NCBI RefSeq assembly: GCF_001655005.1
Contig: NZ_LXET01000009.1
Coordinates: 1-64,000, forward strand
Direction of reading: 5' to 3'
DNA: 64,000 nt
Source: Hafnia paralvei ATCC 29927
GTDB taxonomy: Bacteria > Pseudomonadota > Gammaproteobacteria > Enterobacterales > Enterobacteriaceae
The notes beneath the pieces were generated by a model. It had not been told where the DNA came from. It saw only the letters and a list, made by a program, of their open reading frames with translations, and made no database searches. A program made the translations under genes and the position numbers. Shown here in pieces: positions 34,360 through 42,105 of this stretch (position 1 is the stretch's first letter; every line of letters starts with the position of its first letter).

Positions 34360-34387
34360 CTTGTTGTCGTCTTGAGCGACCCCATCT
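34360..34387 (+). promoter_or_regulatory. dnaK heat-shock promoter P1 (sigma-32)
   Basis: CTTGTTG (34360-34366), a 13-base spacer and CCCCATCT (34380-34387) fit the sigma-32 consensus CTTGAA-N11-16-CCCCATnT, and the surrounding CTCCCCCCTTG...GACCCCATCTTA is close to E. coli dnaK P1. Transcription would start near 34393, about 237 bases before the dnaK ATG, far more than the roughly 115 in E. coli because of the ERIC insertion. Confidence 0.85.
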
Positions 34388-34413
34388 TACTTACAACGCA
34401 GTTAGTTACCGGG

Positions 34414-34540
34414 TATTCCCGCCATACTTCAAGCTGCTGGTGTGTTGGCTGCACTCAATCACCCGAGCCACTTACTTAGGTAAGCTTATTGGGACTCATT
34501 CGTTTGCCGCCTTCCAGCAACTTGAATGATTTAGGGTATA
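34414..34540. repeat. ERIC element (IRU), full length
   Basis: A 127-bp imperfect palindrome, exactly the ERIC unit length. It runs from TATTCCCGCCATACTTC to TTGAATGATTTAGGGTATA and contains the central TTACTTAGGTAAGC and flanking CACCCGAGCCAC / TTGGGACTC arms diagnostic of ERIC (the sites of the standard ERIC primers). Read on the minus strand it aligns to the consensus end to end. It lies between dnaK P1 and P2, inside the P1 leader RNA, where it would fold into a long hairpin. Confidence 0.93.
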
Positions 34541-34555
34541 GGTAGAAAAAAGGCG

Positions 34556-34583
34556 GTTGAAAAATGAAATATCGCCCCCACCT
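34556..34583 (+). promoter_or_regulatory. dnaK heat-shock promoter P2 (sigma-32)
   Basis: GTTGAAA (34556-34562), a 13-base spacer and CCCCACCT (34576-34583) fit sigma-32 and correspond to E. coli dnaK P2 by position. The start site would be near 34590, about 40 bases before the ATG. Confidence 0.72.
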
Positions 34584-34629
34584 ACGGTAGCAACGAGATT
34601 AATAACAAAATTCTTAGTGGAGATGTTCG

Positions 34630-36540
34630 ATGGGTAAAATTATTGGTATCGACCTGGGTACAACTAACTCTTGTGTAGCTGTAATGGATGGGACTACCGC
34701 ACGTGTGCTGGAGAACGCCGAGGGCGACCGCACCACTCCTTCTATTATTGCGTACACTCAGGACGGCGAAATTCTGGTTGGTCAGCCTGCAAAACGTCAG
34801 GCGGTGACTAACCCACAAAACACCCTGTTCGCGATCAAGCGTTTGATTGGTCGTCGTTTTGAGGATGAAGAAGTTCAGCGCGATAAAGGCATCATGCCTT
34901 TCGGTATCGTCGCAGCTGACAACGGCGACGCATGGGTCGAAGTTAAAGGTCAGAAAATTGCTCCGCCGCAGATCTCTGCAGAAGTTCTGAAGAAAATGAA
35001 GAAAACTGCAGAAGACTTCTTGGGCGAGCCAGTGACTGAAGCTGTTATCACCGTTCCTGCATACTTCAACGATGCTCAGCGTCAGGCAACAAAAGATGCT
35101 GGCCGTATCGCAGGTCTGGAAGTAAAACGTATCATCAACGAACCAACCGCAGCTGCTCTGGCTTATGGTTTGGATAAAGAAGTGGGTAACCGCACTATCG
35201 CCGTTTACGACTTGGGTGGTGGTACTTTCGATATCTCTATCATTGAGATTGACGAAGTTGACGGCGAAAAAACCTTCGAAGTTCTGGCAACCAACGGTGA
35301 TACTCATCTGGGTGGTGAAGACTTCGATAGCCGTTTGATCAACTATCTGGTTGAAGAGTTCAAGAAAGAACAGGGCATGGATCTGCGCAACGATCCGCTG
35401 GCGATGCAGCGTCTGAAAGAAGCGGCTGAAAAAGCGAAGATCGAGCTGTCTTCTGCTCAGCAGACCGACGTTAACCTGCCGTACATCACTGCAGATGCGT
35501 CTGGTCCAAAACACATGAACATTAAAGTGACCCGTGCAAAACTGGAGTCACTGGTTGAAGATCTGGTTAACCGCTCTATGGAACCACTGAAAGTGGCTCT
35601 GAAAGATGCTGGCCTGTCTGTTTCTGACGTACAGGACGTTATCCTGGTTGGTGGTCAGACTCGTATGCCTATGGTTCAGAAGAAAGTGGCTGATTTCTTC
35701 GGTAAAGAACCACGTAAAGACGTTAACCCAGATGAAGCAGTGGCTATCGGTGCTGCGGTTCAGGGCGGTGTATTGACCGGTGAAGTTAAAGACGTTCTGC
35801 TGCTGGACGTTACCCCTCTGTCTCTGGGTATCGAAACCATGGGCGGCGTAATGACCTCACTGATTGCGAAGAACACCACTATCCCAACTAAGCATAGCCA
35901 AGTGTTCTCAACCGCTGAAGACAATCAGTCTGCTGTGACGATCCACGTCATTCAGGGTGAACGTAAACGCGCTGCGGATAACAAATCTCTGGGTCAGTTC
36001 AACCTAGATGGTATCCAGCCAGCACCACGTGGTATGCCACAGATCGAAGTTACCTTTGACATCGATGCTGATGGTATCCTGCACGTGTCTGCTAAAGACA
36101 AAAACAGCGGTAAAGAGCAGAAGATCACCATCAAGGCATCTTCTGGTCTGAACGAAGAAGAAATCCAGAAAATGGTACGTGATGCAGAAGCTAACGCTGA
36201 AGCTGACCGTAAGTTTGAAGAGCTGGTACAAACTCGTAACCAAGCCGATCAGCTGGTTCATGGTACTCGCAAGCAGTTGGAAGAAGCCGGTGACAAACTG
36301 CCAGTTGAAGATAAAACTGCGATCGAAGCTGCTTTGGCTGAGCTGGATACTGCAGCGAAGGGCGAAGATAAAGCTGACATCGAAGCGAAAATCCAGACTC
36401 TGGTACAAGCTTCCAGCAAACTGTTAGAAATGGCTCAGCAGCAGGCTCAGGCCGGTGGTGCTCAGCAGGCTGATACCAGCGCTCAGAAAGATGACGACGT
36501 GGTAGACGCTGAATTCGAAGAAGTTAAAGATAAAAAATAA
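34630..36540 (+). CDS. dnaK: Chaperone DnaK (Hsp70)
   Basis: Main cytosolic Hsp70, working with DnaJ and GrpE in folding and in sigma-32 control. The ATPase domain begins MGKIIGIDLGTTNSCVAVMDG, with the phosphate-2 motif IAVYDLGGGTFDISII and VILVGGQTRMPMVQ. Linker LLLDVTPLSLGIETMGG is near residues 390-405. The substrate-binding beta domain and helical lid follow, ending in a glutamine/alanine-rich tail and the EEVKDKK terminus. Length is 636 against 638. SD GGAG is nine bases upstream. Transcribed from P1 and P2, with dnaJ 123 bp downstream. Confidence 0.98.
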   Translation: MGKIIGIDLGTTNSCVAVMDGTTARVLENAEGDRTTPSIIAYTQDGEILVGQPAKRQAVTNPQNTLFAIKRLIGRRFEDEEVQRDKGIMPFGIVAADNGDAWVEVKGQKIAPPQISAEVLKKMKKTAEDFLGEPVTEAVITVPAYFNDAQRQATKDAGRIAGLEVKRIINEPTAAALAYGLDKEVGNRTIAVYDLGGGTFDISIIEIDEVDGEKTFEVLATNGDTHLGGEDFDSRLINYLVEEFKKEQGMDLRNDPLAMQRLKEAAEKAKIELSSAQQTDVNLPYITADASGPKHMNIKVTRAKLESLVEDLVNRSMEPLKVALKDAGLSVSDVQDVILVGGQTRMPMVQKKVADFFGKEPRKDVNPDEAVAIGAAVQGGVLTGEVKDVLLLDVTPLSLGIETMGGVMTSLIAKNTTIPTKHSQVFSTAEDNQSAVTIHVIQGERKRAADNKSLGQFNLDGIQPAPRGMPQIEVTFDIDADGILHVSAKDKNSGKEQKITIKASSGLNEEEIQKMVRDAEANAEADRKFEELVQTRNQADQLVHGTRKQLEEAGDKLPVEDKTAIEAALAELDTAAKGEDKADIEAKIQTLVQASSKLLEMAQQQAQAGGAQQADTSAQKDDDVVDAEFEEVKDKK

Positions 36541-36604
36541 TTGCCCTTAGCGGGCTTGGTGACGGCGGAAGTGGCATTTAGCTAACCGTCGTGACTGTTA
36601 ACCG

Positions 36605-36636
36605 GCACGGGCGTCGAGGAAACTCAACGCCCGTGC
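36605..36636 (+). repeat. dnaK-dnaJ intercistronic hairpin
   Basis: GCACGGGCGT/ACGCCCGTGC perfect 10-bp stem, extended by GAG/CTC around a GAAA loop. There is no T-run. It is likely to affect mRNA processing or stability between dnaK and dnaJ rather than to terminate, since dnaJ lacks an obvious promoter of its own. Confidence 0.65.
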
Positions 36637-36663
36637 AGTTATGTTAAGGGCAGGATAAATAGA

Positions 36664-37791
36664 ATGGCGAAAAGAGACTATTACGAGGTTTTGGGCGTAT
36701 CCCGCGACGCGGAAGAGCGCGAAATCAAAAAGGCTTATAAGCGCCTAGCGATGAAGTTCCATCCTGACCGCAATCAGGATACGGACGCAGAGGAAAAGTT
36801 TAAAGAGGTCAAAGAGGCCTACGAAATCTTAACCGATGCGCAGAAACGTGCAGCCTATGATCAGTACGGTCATGCCGCCTTTGAACAAGGTGGAATGGGC
36901 GGAGGCGGCGGCTATGGCGGCGGTGCAGACTTTAGCGACATCTTTGGTGACGTGTTCGGCGACATCTTCGGCGGCGGTCGTCGTCAGCGTGCGACCCGTG
37001 GTGCAGATCTCCGTTACAACATGGAGCTGACGCTGGAAGAAGCGGTACGCGGTGTGACCAAAGAAATTCGCATTCCTACACTGGTTGAATGCGAAGTTTG
37101 CCACGGCAGCGGAGCGAAGAAAGGCACTGATCCAGTGACCTGTCCAACCTGTCATGGCGCAGGTCAGGTACAGATGCGTCAGGGCTTCTTTACCGTACAA
37201 CAGCCGTGTCCACATTGTCATGGTCGTGGCCAAATTATCAAAGATCCGTGCAACAAATGTCACGGGCATGGCCGCGTAGAGAAATCCAAAACGCTGTCGG
37301 TGAAAATTCCTGCTGGTGTGGATACCGGTGACCGTATTCGCTTGAGCGGCGAAGGGGAGGCCGGTGAGCATGGAGCGCCAGCTGGCGATCTGTATGTACA
37401 GGTACAGGTAAAAGCGCATCCAATCTTTGAGCGCGAAGATAATAACCTGTTCTGTGAAGTGCCGATCAACTTTGCCATGGCTGCACTCGGCGGTGAGATT
37501 GAAGTTCCTACGCTTGATGGACGCGTAAAGCTGAAAATCCCTGCTGAAACTCAAACTGGCAAGATGTTCCGCATGCGTGGTAAAGGGGTTAAATCCGTTC
37601 GTGGTGGGAGTCAGGGCGACCTGCTGTGCCGCGTAGTGGTTGAGACTCCGGTTAACCTAAACGAGAAGCAGAAACAGCTGTTGCGTGAGCTAGAAGATAG
37701 TTTTGGCGATTCTTCGAGCGCTAATAACAGCCCACGCTCTAAAAGTTTTCTCGACGGTGTAAAGAAATTCTTCGACGATTTAACTCGCTAG
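36664..37791 (+). CDS. dnaJ: Chaperone DnaJ (Hsp40)
   Basis: Class A J-protein that delivers substrates to DnaK and stimulates its ATPase. The J domain occupies residues 1-70 with HPD at 33-35. A Gly/Phe-rich stretch (GGMGGGGGYGGGADFSDIFGD) follows. The cysteine-rich zinc domain has four CxxCxGxG-type repeats (CEVCHGSG, CPTCHGAG, CPHCHGRG, CNKCHGHG). The C-terminal substrate-binding and dimerisation domains follow. Length is 375 against 376. Its terminator is at 37821-37852. Confidence 0.98.
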   Translation: MAKRDYYEVLGVSRDAEEREIKKAYKRLAMKFHPDRNQDTDAEEKFKEVKEAYEILTDAQKRAAYDQYGHAAFEQGGMGGGGGYGGGADFSDIFGDVFGDIFGGGRRQRATRGADLRYNMELTLEEAVRGVTKEIRIPTLVECEVCHGSGAKKGTDPVTCPTCHGAGQVQMRQGFFTVQQPCPHCHGRGQIIKDPCNKCHGHGRVEKSKTLSVKIPAGVDTGDRIRLSGEGEAGEHGAPAGDLYVQVQVKAHPIFEREDNNLFCEVPINFAMAALGGEIEVPTLDGRVKLKIPAETQTGKMFRMRGKGVKSVRGGSQGDLLCRVVVETPVNLNEKQKQLLRELEDSFGDSSSANNSPRSKSFLDGVKKFFDDLTR

Positions 37792-37820
37792 GATTTTCTT
37801 TAAAAATAAGCAGTTAATAA

Positions 37821-37852
37821 AAAATCCCTACCTAACCCGTGGGGATTTTTTT
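37821..37852 (+). terminator. dnaJ terminator
   Basis: AAAATCCC (37821-37828) pairs with GGGATTTT (37842-37849) and runs into T's, 30 bp after the dnaJ stop. Confidence 0.78.
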
Positions 37853-38013
37853 ACATTTTGTGTGACGAAACTCATCAATTACTCGGTTTTACCTTGGTTA
37901 ATAGCACTTATAAACTACTTTTCCCGAAATAAAGTAATCCGTAAACTAACTGCATTAATTCGTTCTCTCGCCCATTATTAATGAATGTGTGTAAGGAGTT
38001 TCTGAGAGTGACT

Positions 38014-39195
38014 ATGGTAACCCGTGCAATCCGTCAGTTTCTGCGCCTTGAGGCCGCTGGCGGCATAATTCTCATCATGGCCGCTATTGTGGCTTTAGTT
38101 CTGGCAAACAGCCCGCTACAGGGCCTTTATCAGCAGTTTTTAGATTCGCCAGTTCAGTTCCGTTTTATGGCATTGGATATCAACAAAACTCTGCTGTTAT
38201 GGGTCAATGATGCCCTGATGGCCATCTTCTTTTTGGTGGTTGGCTTAGAAGTTAAGCGTGAGTTGATGTGTGGCTCACTCGCCAGCCGAGATAAGGCCGT
38301 TTTCCCAGCAATCGCCGCTCTTGGCGGAATGCTGGCTCCGGCGTTGATCTATCTTGCATTTAACCATGCCGATCCTGTTACCAGCCAAGGTTGGGCGATT
38401 CCGGCAGCAACGGACATTGCTTTTGCCTTAGGTGTTATGGCGCTGCTGGGTAAGAGAGTACCAACCAGCCTGAAAGTCTTTCTGCTAGCGCTAGCGATTA
38501 TTGATGACCTAGGCGTTATCGTGATTATCGCTTTGTTCTATACGCATGAGGTTTCTTTATCGGCATTAGGCGTGGCTGCGGCATCTATTGCGGTGCTGGG
38601 ATATCTCAACTGGCGTGGGGTAGGAAAATCCTCGGTTTATCTGTTAGTTGGTGCGGTACTGTGGACGGCTATTCTGAAATCGGGCGTTCATGCCACGCTG
38701 GCAGGCGTTATCGTTGGCTTTATGTTGCCAATCAAAGCCAAGAACGGCAAACGTCCAGCCGAAAAATTAGAGCACAGCCTGCATCCATGGGTAGCCTATC
38801 TGATTTTGCCGCTGTTTGCTTTTGTGAACGCGGGAGTCTCTCTGCAGGGGGTATCTCTAGGCGATCTAACAGGCGTTCTTCCTGCTGGGATTATGATGGG
38901 GCTGTTCGTTGGTAAACCTCTTGGGATATTCTTGTTTAGCTGGGTGGCGGTGAAAATCGGTATCGCACGTTTACCGGGTGGGATTAATTTCCGCCATATC
39001 TTTGCCGTCTCGGTGCTATGCGGCATCGGTTTTACCATGTCTATTTTCATTGCTTCACTGGCGTTTGTTGGAGGGGCACCTGAGCTTGCAACCTATTCAA
39101 GATTAGGGATTTTACTTGGGTCTACGGCCTCTGCCTTAGTGGGATATATGTTGCTAAGGCGTGTACTACCACGGCGAGCTGCCGACGAGGAGTAA
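38014..39195 (+). CDS. nhaA: Na+/H+ antiporter NhaA
   Basis: Inner-membrane antiporter exchanging one sodium for two protons, for pH and salt homeostasis. About twelve membrane segments; the ion-binding Asp-Asp pair is in ALAIIDDLGVIVIIALFY, with unwound helix motifs PAATDIAFALGV and LCGIGFTMSIFIASLAF. I choose ATG 38014 (MVTRAIRQFLRLEAAGG, GAGAG SD 7 bases upstream), giving 393 residues against 388 in E. coli. GTG 38008 and ATG 37981 are alternatives. Followed by nhaR, its activator in E. coli. Confidence 0.94.
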   Translation: MVTRAIRQFLRLEAAGGIILIMAAIVALVLANSPLQGLYQQFLDSPVQFRFMALDINKTLLLWVNDALMAIFFLVVGLEVKRELMCGSLASRDKAVFPAIAALGGMLAPALIYLAFNHADPVTSQGWAIPAATDIAFALGVMALLGKRVPTSLKVFLLALAIIDDLGVIVIIALFYTHEVSLSALGVAAASIAVLGYLNWRGVGKSSVYLLVGAVLWTAILKSGVHATLAGVIVGFMLPIKAKNGKRPAEKLEHSLHPWVAYLILPLFAFVNAGVSLQGVSLGDLTGVLPAGIMMGLFVGKPLGIFLFSWVAVKIGIARLPGGINFRHIFAVSVLCGIGFTMSIFIASLAFVGGAPELATYSRLGILLGSTASALVGYMLLRRVLPRRAADEE

Positions 39196-39209
39196 TCCAC
39201 TTTACCTGA

Positions 39210-39239
39210 GACGCTCCAACATTAGTTGGGGCGTCTTTT
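39210..39239 (+). terminator. nhaA terminator
   Basis: GACGCTCCAAC (39210-39220) pairs with GTTGGGGCGTC (39225-39235, one G-U) before TTTT, so nhaR probably has its own promoter or is reached by read-through. Confidence 0.72.
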
Positions 39240-39431
39240 GTAATCTGGCTCCCGTTGAAGAGGCACCGTCATAGGTCGTCAGCGGTTTTAGTGGCAAGAT
39301 AAGTCATACGCCGCTGCGTTTTTCTTGGCGCACAGTTTGTGCTGCCTTCTTGATTAGCCCTAAAGGGCAAACACTGCAGCAATGTTCGCATGGTGATTAA
39401 CCCATGTAGGACGTAATAGGAGAGCACTATC

Positions 39432-40334
39432 GTGCGTCTAGCACATATCAATTTTAACCATCTGTATTACTTCTGGCAGGTTTGCAAAGAAGGGTCGGTG
39501 GTCGGCGCGGCTGAAGCGCTGTTTTTAACACCTCAAACCATCACCGGGCAGATTAAAGCGTTAGAAGAGCGGTTAGGCGGGAAACTGTTTAAGCGCCAAG
39601 GACGTGGCTTAGTACCTTCAGAGCTGGGACAGCTCGTTTTCCGTTATGCCGATCGTATGTTCATGCTTAGCCAAGAAATGCTAGATATCGTGAACTATCG
39701 CAAAGAATCTAACATGCTGTTTGACGTTGGTGTGGCTGATGCGTTGTCGAAGCGCCTGGTGAGTCAGGTGCTAGAAACGGCGGTAGCAGACCATGAGCAA
39801 ATTCATTTACGCTGCTTTGAGTCTACGCATGAAATGCTGTTGGAACAGCTTAGCCAGCATAAGCTCGATATGATTTTATCCGACTGCCCCGTTGATTCTA
39901 GCCAGCAAGAAGGGCTATTTTCAGTAAAGCTGGGCGAGTGTGGCGTCAGTTTCTTTTGCCGTCAGCCGCTGCCAGAGCAGCCATTTCCGGCCTGCCTCGA
40001 GCAACGTAAGCTGCTGATCCCAGGACGTAGAACCATGCTCGGCCGTAAATTGCTGAACTGGTTTAATAGCCAAGGACTAACAGTACAAATCCTCGGGGAA
40101 TTTGATGATGCCGCCTTGATGAAGGCATTTGCTCAATTTCACGATGCAATTTTTGTTGCTCCGTCGATTTATGCGCAGGATATGTACGCCAATGAATCGG
40201 ATAACATCAAGGAAGTGGGGCGAATTGATAACTTGCAGGAAGAGTACTACGTGATTTTTGCCGAGCGAATGATCCAACATCCGGCAGTTCAACGCGTATG
40301 TAATAAAGATTTCTCAGCGTTATTCAGTCGTTAA
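39432..40334 (+). CDS. nhaR: Transcriptional activator NhaR
   Basis: LysR-type regulator responding to sodium and activating nhaA (and, in E. coli, osmC and pgaABCD). The N-terminal helix-turn-helix is in NHLYYFWQVCKEGSVVGAAEALFLTPQTITGQIKALEERLG. The ligand domain contains CFESTHEMLLEQLSQHKLDMILSDCP and GRKLLNWFNSQGL. It starts at GTG 39432, preceded by GGAGAG, giving MRLAHINFNHLYY, as in E. coli. It has 300 residues against 301. Confidence 0.95.
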   Translation: MRLAHINFNHLYYFWQVCKEGSVVGAAEALFLTPQTITGQIKALEERLGGKLFKRQGRGLVPSELGQLVFRYADRMFMLSQEMLDIVNYRKESNMLFDVGVADALSKRLVSQVLETAVADHEQIHLRCFESTHEMLLEQLSQHKLDMILSDCPVDSSQQEGLFSVKLGECGVSFFCRQPLPEQPFPACLEQRKLLIPGRRTMLGRKLLNWFNSQGLTVQILGEFDDAALMKAFAQFHDAIFVAPSIYAQDMYANESDNIKEVGRIDNLQEEYYVIFAERMIQHPAVQRVCNKDFSALFSR

Positions 40335-40352
40335 CACTCAGCGTTTAGGCGT

Positions 40353-40380
40353 AAAAAAACCGGCCTAGGCCGGTTTTTTT
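40353..40380. terminator. Bidirectional terminator between nhaR and rpsT
   Basis: A perfect 28-bp palindrome: seven A's, CCGGCC-TAGGCCGG, then seven T's. It serves both converging genes. Confidence 0.88.
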
Positions 40381-40402
40381 CAAAGCTACCAACGTAAAGC
40401 AA

Positions 40403-40666
40403 TTACTGCATTGCGTTGATTTGCGCGACCAAGTTTGACTTATGGCGTGCAGCTTTGTTTTTGTGGATCAGGCCCTTACAAGCCTGGCGATCCACGATTG
40501 GTTGCATTTCGTTAAATGCGTTTTGTGCAGCGGCTTTATCGCCGGTTGCAATCGCCGCGTATACTTTCTTAAGGAAAGTACGCATCATGGAGCGACGGCT
40601 AGCGTTGTGCTTGCGGCGCTTCTCAGATTGTACGGCGCGTTTCTTAGCTGATTTGATATTAGCCAA
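40403..40666 (-). CDS. rpsT: 30S ribosomal protein S20
   Basis: Primary 16S rRNA-binding protein of the small subunit. 87 residues, as in E. coli, very Lys/Arg/Ala-rich: ANIKSAKKRAVQSEKRRKHN at the start. The start codon is TTG (40664-40666) after GGGAG. E. coli rpsT also starts at UUG, and this weak start is part of its translational autoregulation. The plus-strand frames over it are shadows. Confidence 0.97.
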   Translation of the reverse strand: MANIKSAKKRAVQSEKRRKHNASRRSMMRTFLKKVYAAIATGDKAAAQNAFNEMQPIVDRQACKGLIHKNKAARHKSNLVAQINAMQ

Positions 40667-40712
40667 GGTCCAACTCCCAAAATATTCTATGAGGACAATT
40701 CAAAGGCCGAGA

Positions 40713-40741
40713 AATATGCCTTTTTAGCCCTCTGTTGTCAA
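40713..40741 (-). promoter_or_regulatory. rpsT promoter
   Basis: On the minus strand TTGACA (40741-40736), a 17-base spacer and CATATT (40718-40713): a near-consensus sigma-70 promoter 47 bp before the rpsT start codon. Confidence 0.7.
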
Positions 40742-41074
40742 TGGATTTGTGCAAATAAGCGTCGCTTGTACGAACGACACTTTCGCGTTGTGATGGCGCG
40801 GGATTTTACCAGCTTTGTCCCTTGGAATACACCCTTTCGAGAGTTTTTTCCTGTGCGGTTGCTGATTATATCAGCGTTTGCAACAAAAACGCAGGTTTAG
40901 CGAAATATCATTTAGCCGATGCGTAAATAGAGTGGCATAAATCACGCGTAATGTATTTAACCGGCGGCTTATCTCCGGTATGGTGGCAGAATCCCTTTAA
41001 ACTCTCTAATCGCTGGTTAACCTTAGTCTCTGTACAAGGTATAATCCGCCGATTTCCACTGTTTTGAGCCTGAT
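40742..41074. other. rpsT-ribF intergenic region
   Basis: Divergent region with the ribF promoter(s) and possibly a second rpsT promoter. GTACAAGGTATAATCC at 41032-41047 contains TATAAT (-10 type) about 35 bp before ribF. Nothing else was recognised. Confidence 0.45.
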
Positions 41075-42013
41075 ATGGAGCTAATTCGCGGCATTCACAA
41101 TCTACGGGCGCGCCATCATGGCTGCGTGCTGACGATCGGCAATTTCGATGGTGTGCACCGCGGTCATCAGGCCTTGCTAACCCGTTTGAAGCAGGAAGGG
41201 AAACGCTTGGGGTTGCCCGTCATGGTGATGATTTTTGAACCCCAACCGTTGGAGCTGTTTAGCGCAGACAAAGCGCCAGCTCGCCTGACTCGGTTACGCG
41301 ATAAATGTCATTATCTGGCAGACGCAGGAGTTGATTATCTTCTGTGTGTTCGTTTTAACCGTGATTTTGCGGCGAATTCAGCTCATGACTTTGTTAAAAA
41401 GTTACTCGTTGAAAAGCTCGGCGTAAAATATCTGATGGTCGGTGATGATTTTCGTTTTGGCGCAGGGCGCGAAGGCGATTATGAGTTGTTGAAATTGGCG
41501 GGAGCACAGTTCGGTTTTACCGTAACGAACTCTGATAGCTTCTGCGAAGGTAATAAACGCATTAGCAGCACCGCCGTTCGACAGGCATTACAGGAAGATA
41601 AACTTGATCTGGCGGAAAGCCTCTTAGGCCATCCATACAGCATCTCTGGGCGCGTTGTGCACGGTGATGAAGTTGGGCGAACGATGGGTTTTCCAACGGC
41701 TAACCTGCCGCTTAAGCGGCTGGTGGCACCGGTAAAAGGTGTTTACGCCGTGGATGTTTATGGGCTGGGGCCAACGCCGTTACCCGGTGTTGCGAATATC
41801 GGCACCCGCCCGACAGTCGCTGGCATACGTCAGCAGTTAGAAGTCCATCTGCTGGATACCACGATGGATCTTTATGGACGCCACATTGATGTGGTGCTCC
41901 GCGCAAAACTGCGCAATGAACAGCGTTTTGCTTCGCTTGATGCATTAAAGCAACAAATCGCCAATGATGTGGTGACGGCCCGCGCGTTTTTTGGGCTGGC
42001 GACACCGGTTTAA
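41075..42013 (+). CDS. ribF: Bifunctional riboflavin kinase / FAD synthetase
   Basis: Makes FMN from riboflavin and FAD from FMN. The N-terminal nucleotidyl-transferase domain has the motif LTIGNFDGVHRGHQALL (residues 20-36, carrying the HxGH-like signature) and KRISSTAVRQAL (ISSTxxR). The C-terminal kinase domain has GFPTANLPL and NIGTRPTVAGIRQQLEVHLLD. 312 residues against 313 in E. coli. Start ATG 41075. First gene of ribF-ileS-lspA-fkpB-ispH. Confidence 0.96.
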   Translation: MELIRGIHNLRARHHGCVLTIGNFDGVHRGHQALLTRLKQEGKRLGLPVMVMIFEPQPLELFSADKAPARLTRLRDKCHYLADAGVDYLLCVRFNRDFAANSAHDFVKKLLVEKLGVKYLMVGDDFRFGAGREGDYELLKLAGAQFGFTVTNSDSFCEGNKRISSTAVRQALQEDKLDLAESLLGHPYSISGRVVHGDEVGRTMGFPTANLPLKRLVAPVKGVYAVDVYGLGPTPLPGVANIGTRPTVAGIRQQLEVHLLDTTMDLYGRHIDVVLRAKLRNEQRFASLDALKQQIANDVVTARAFFGLATPV

Positions 42014-42105
42014 TCTATATACATATACCCAAAGTCACAGAGGCTGCCGTTGAGCGAGCCGTTTGTTGAGCCAAGGGGATAGCCGAAAACGGAACCGAGA
42101 ATCGA

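Noticed and set aside
34582..35514. 310-codon open frame opposite dnaK
   Set aside because: Lies wholly antisense to a strongly conserved gene with biased codons; long antisense frames are expected there, and the translated Phe/Cys/Gln-rich product has no domain.
42014..42060. Possible ERIC remnant before ileS (TATACCC)
   Set aside because: Only the terminal heptamer resembles ERIC; the diagnostic central arms are absent.
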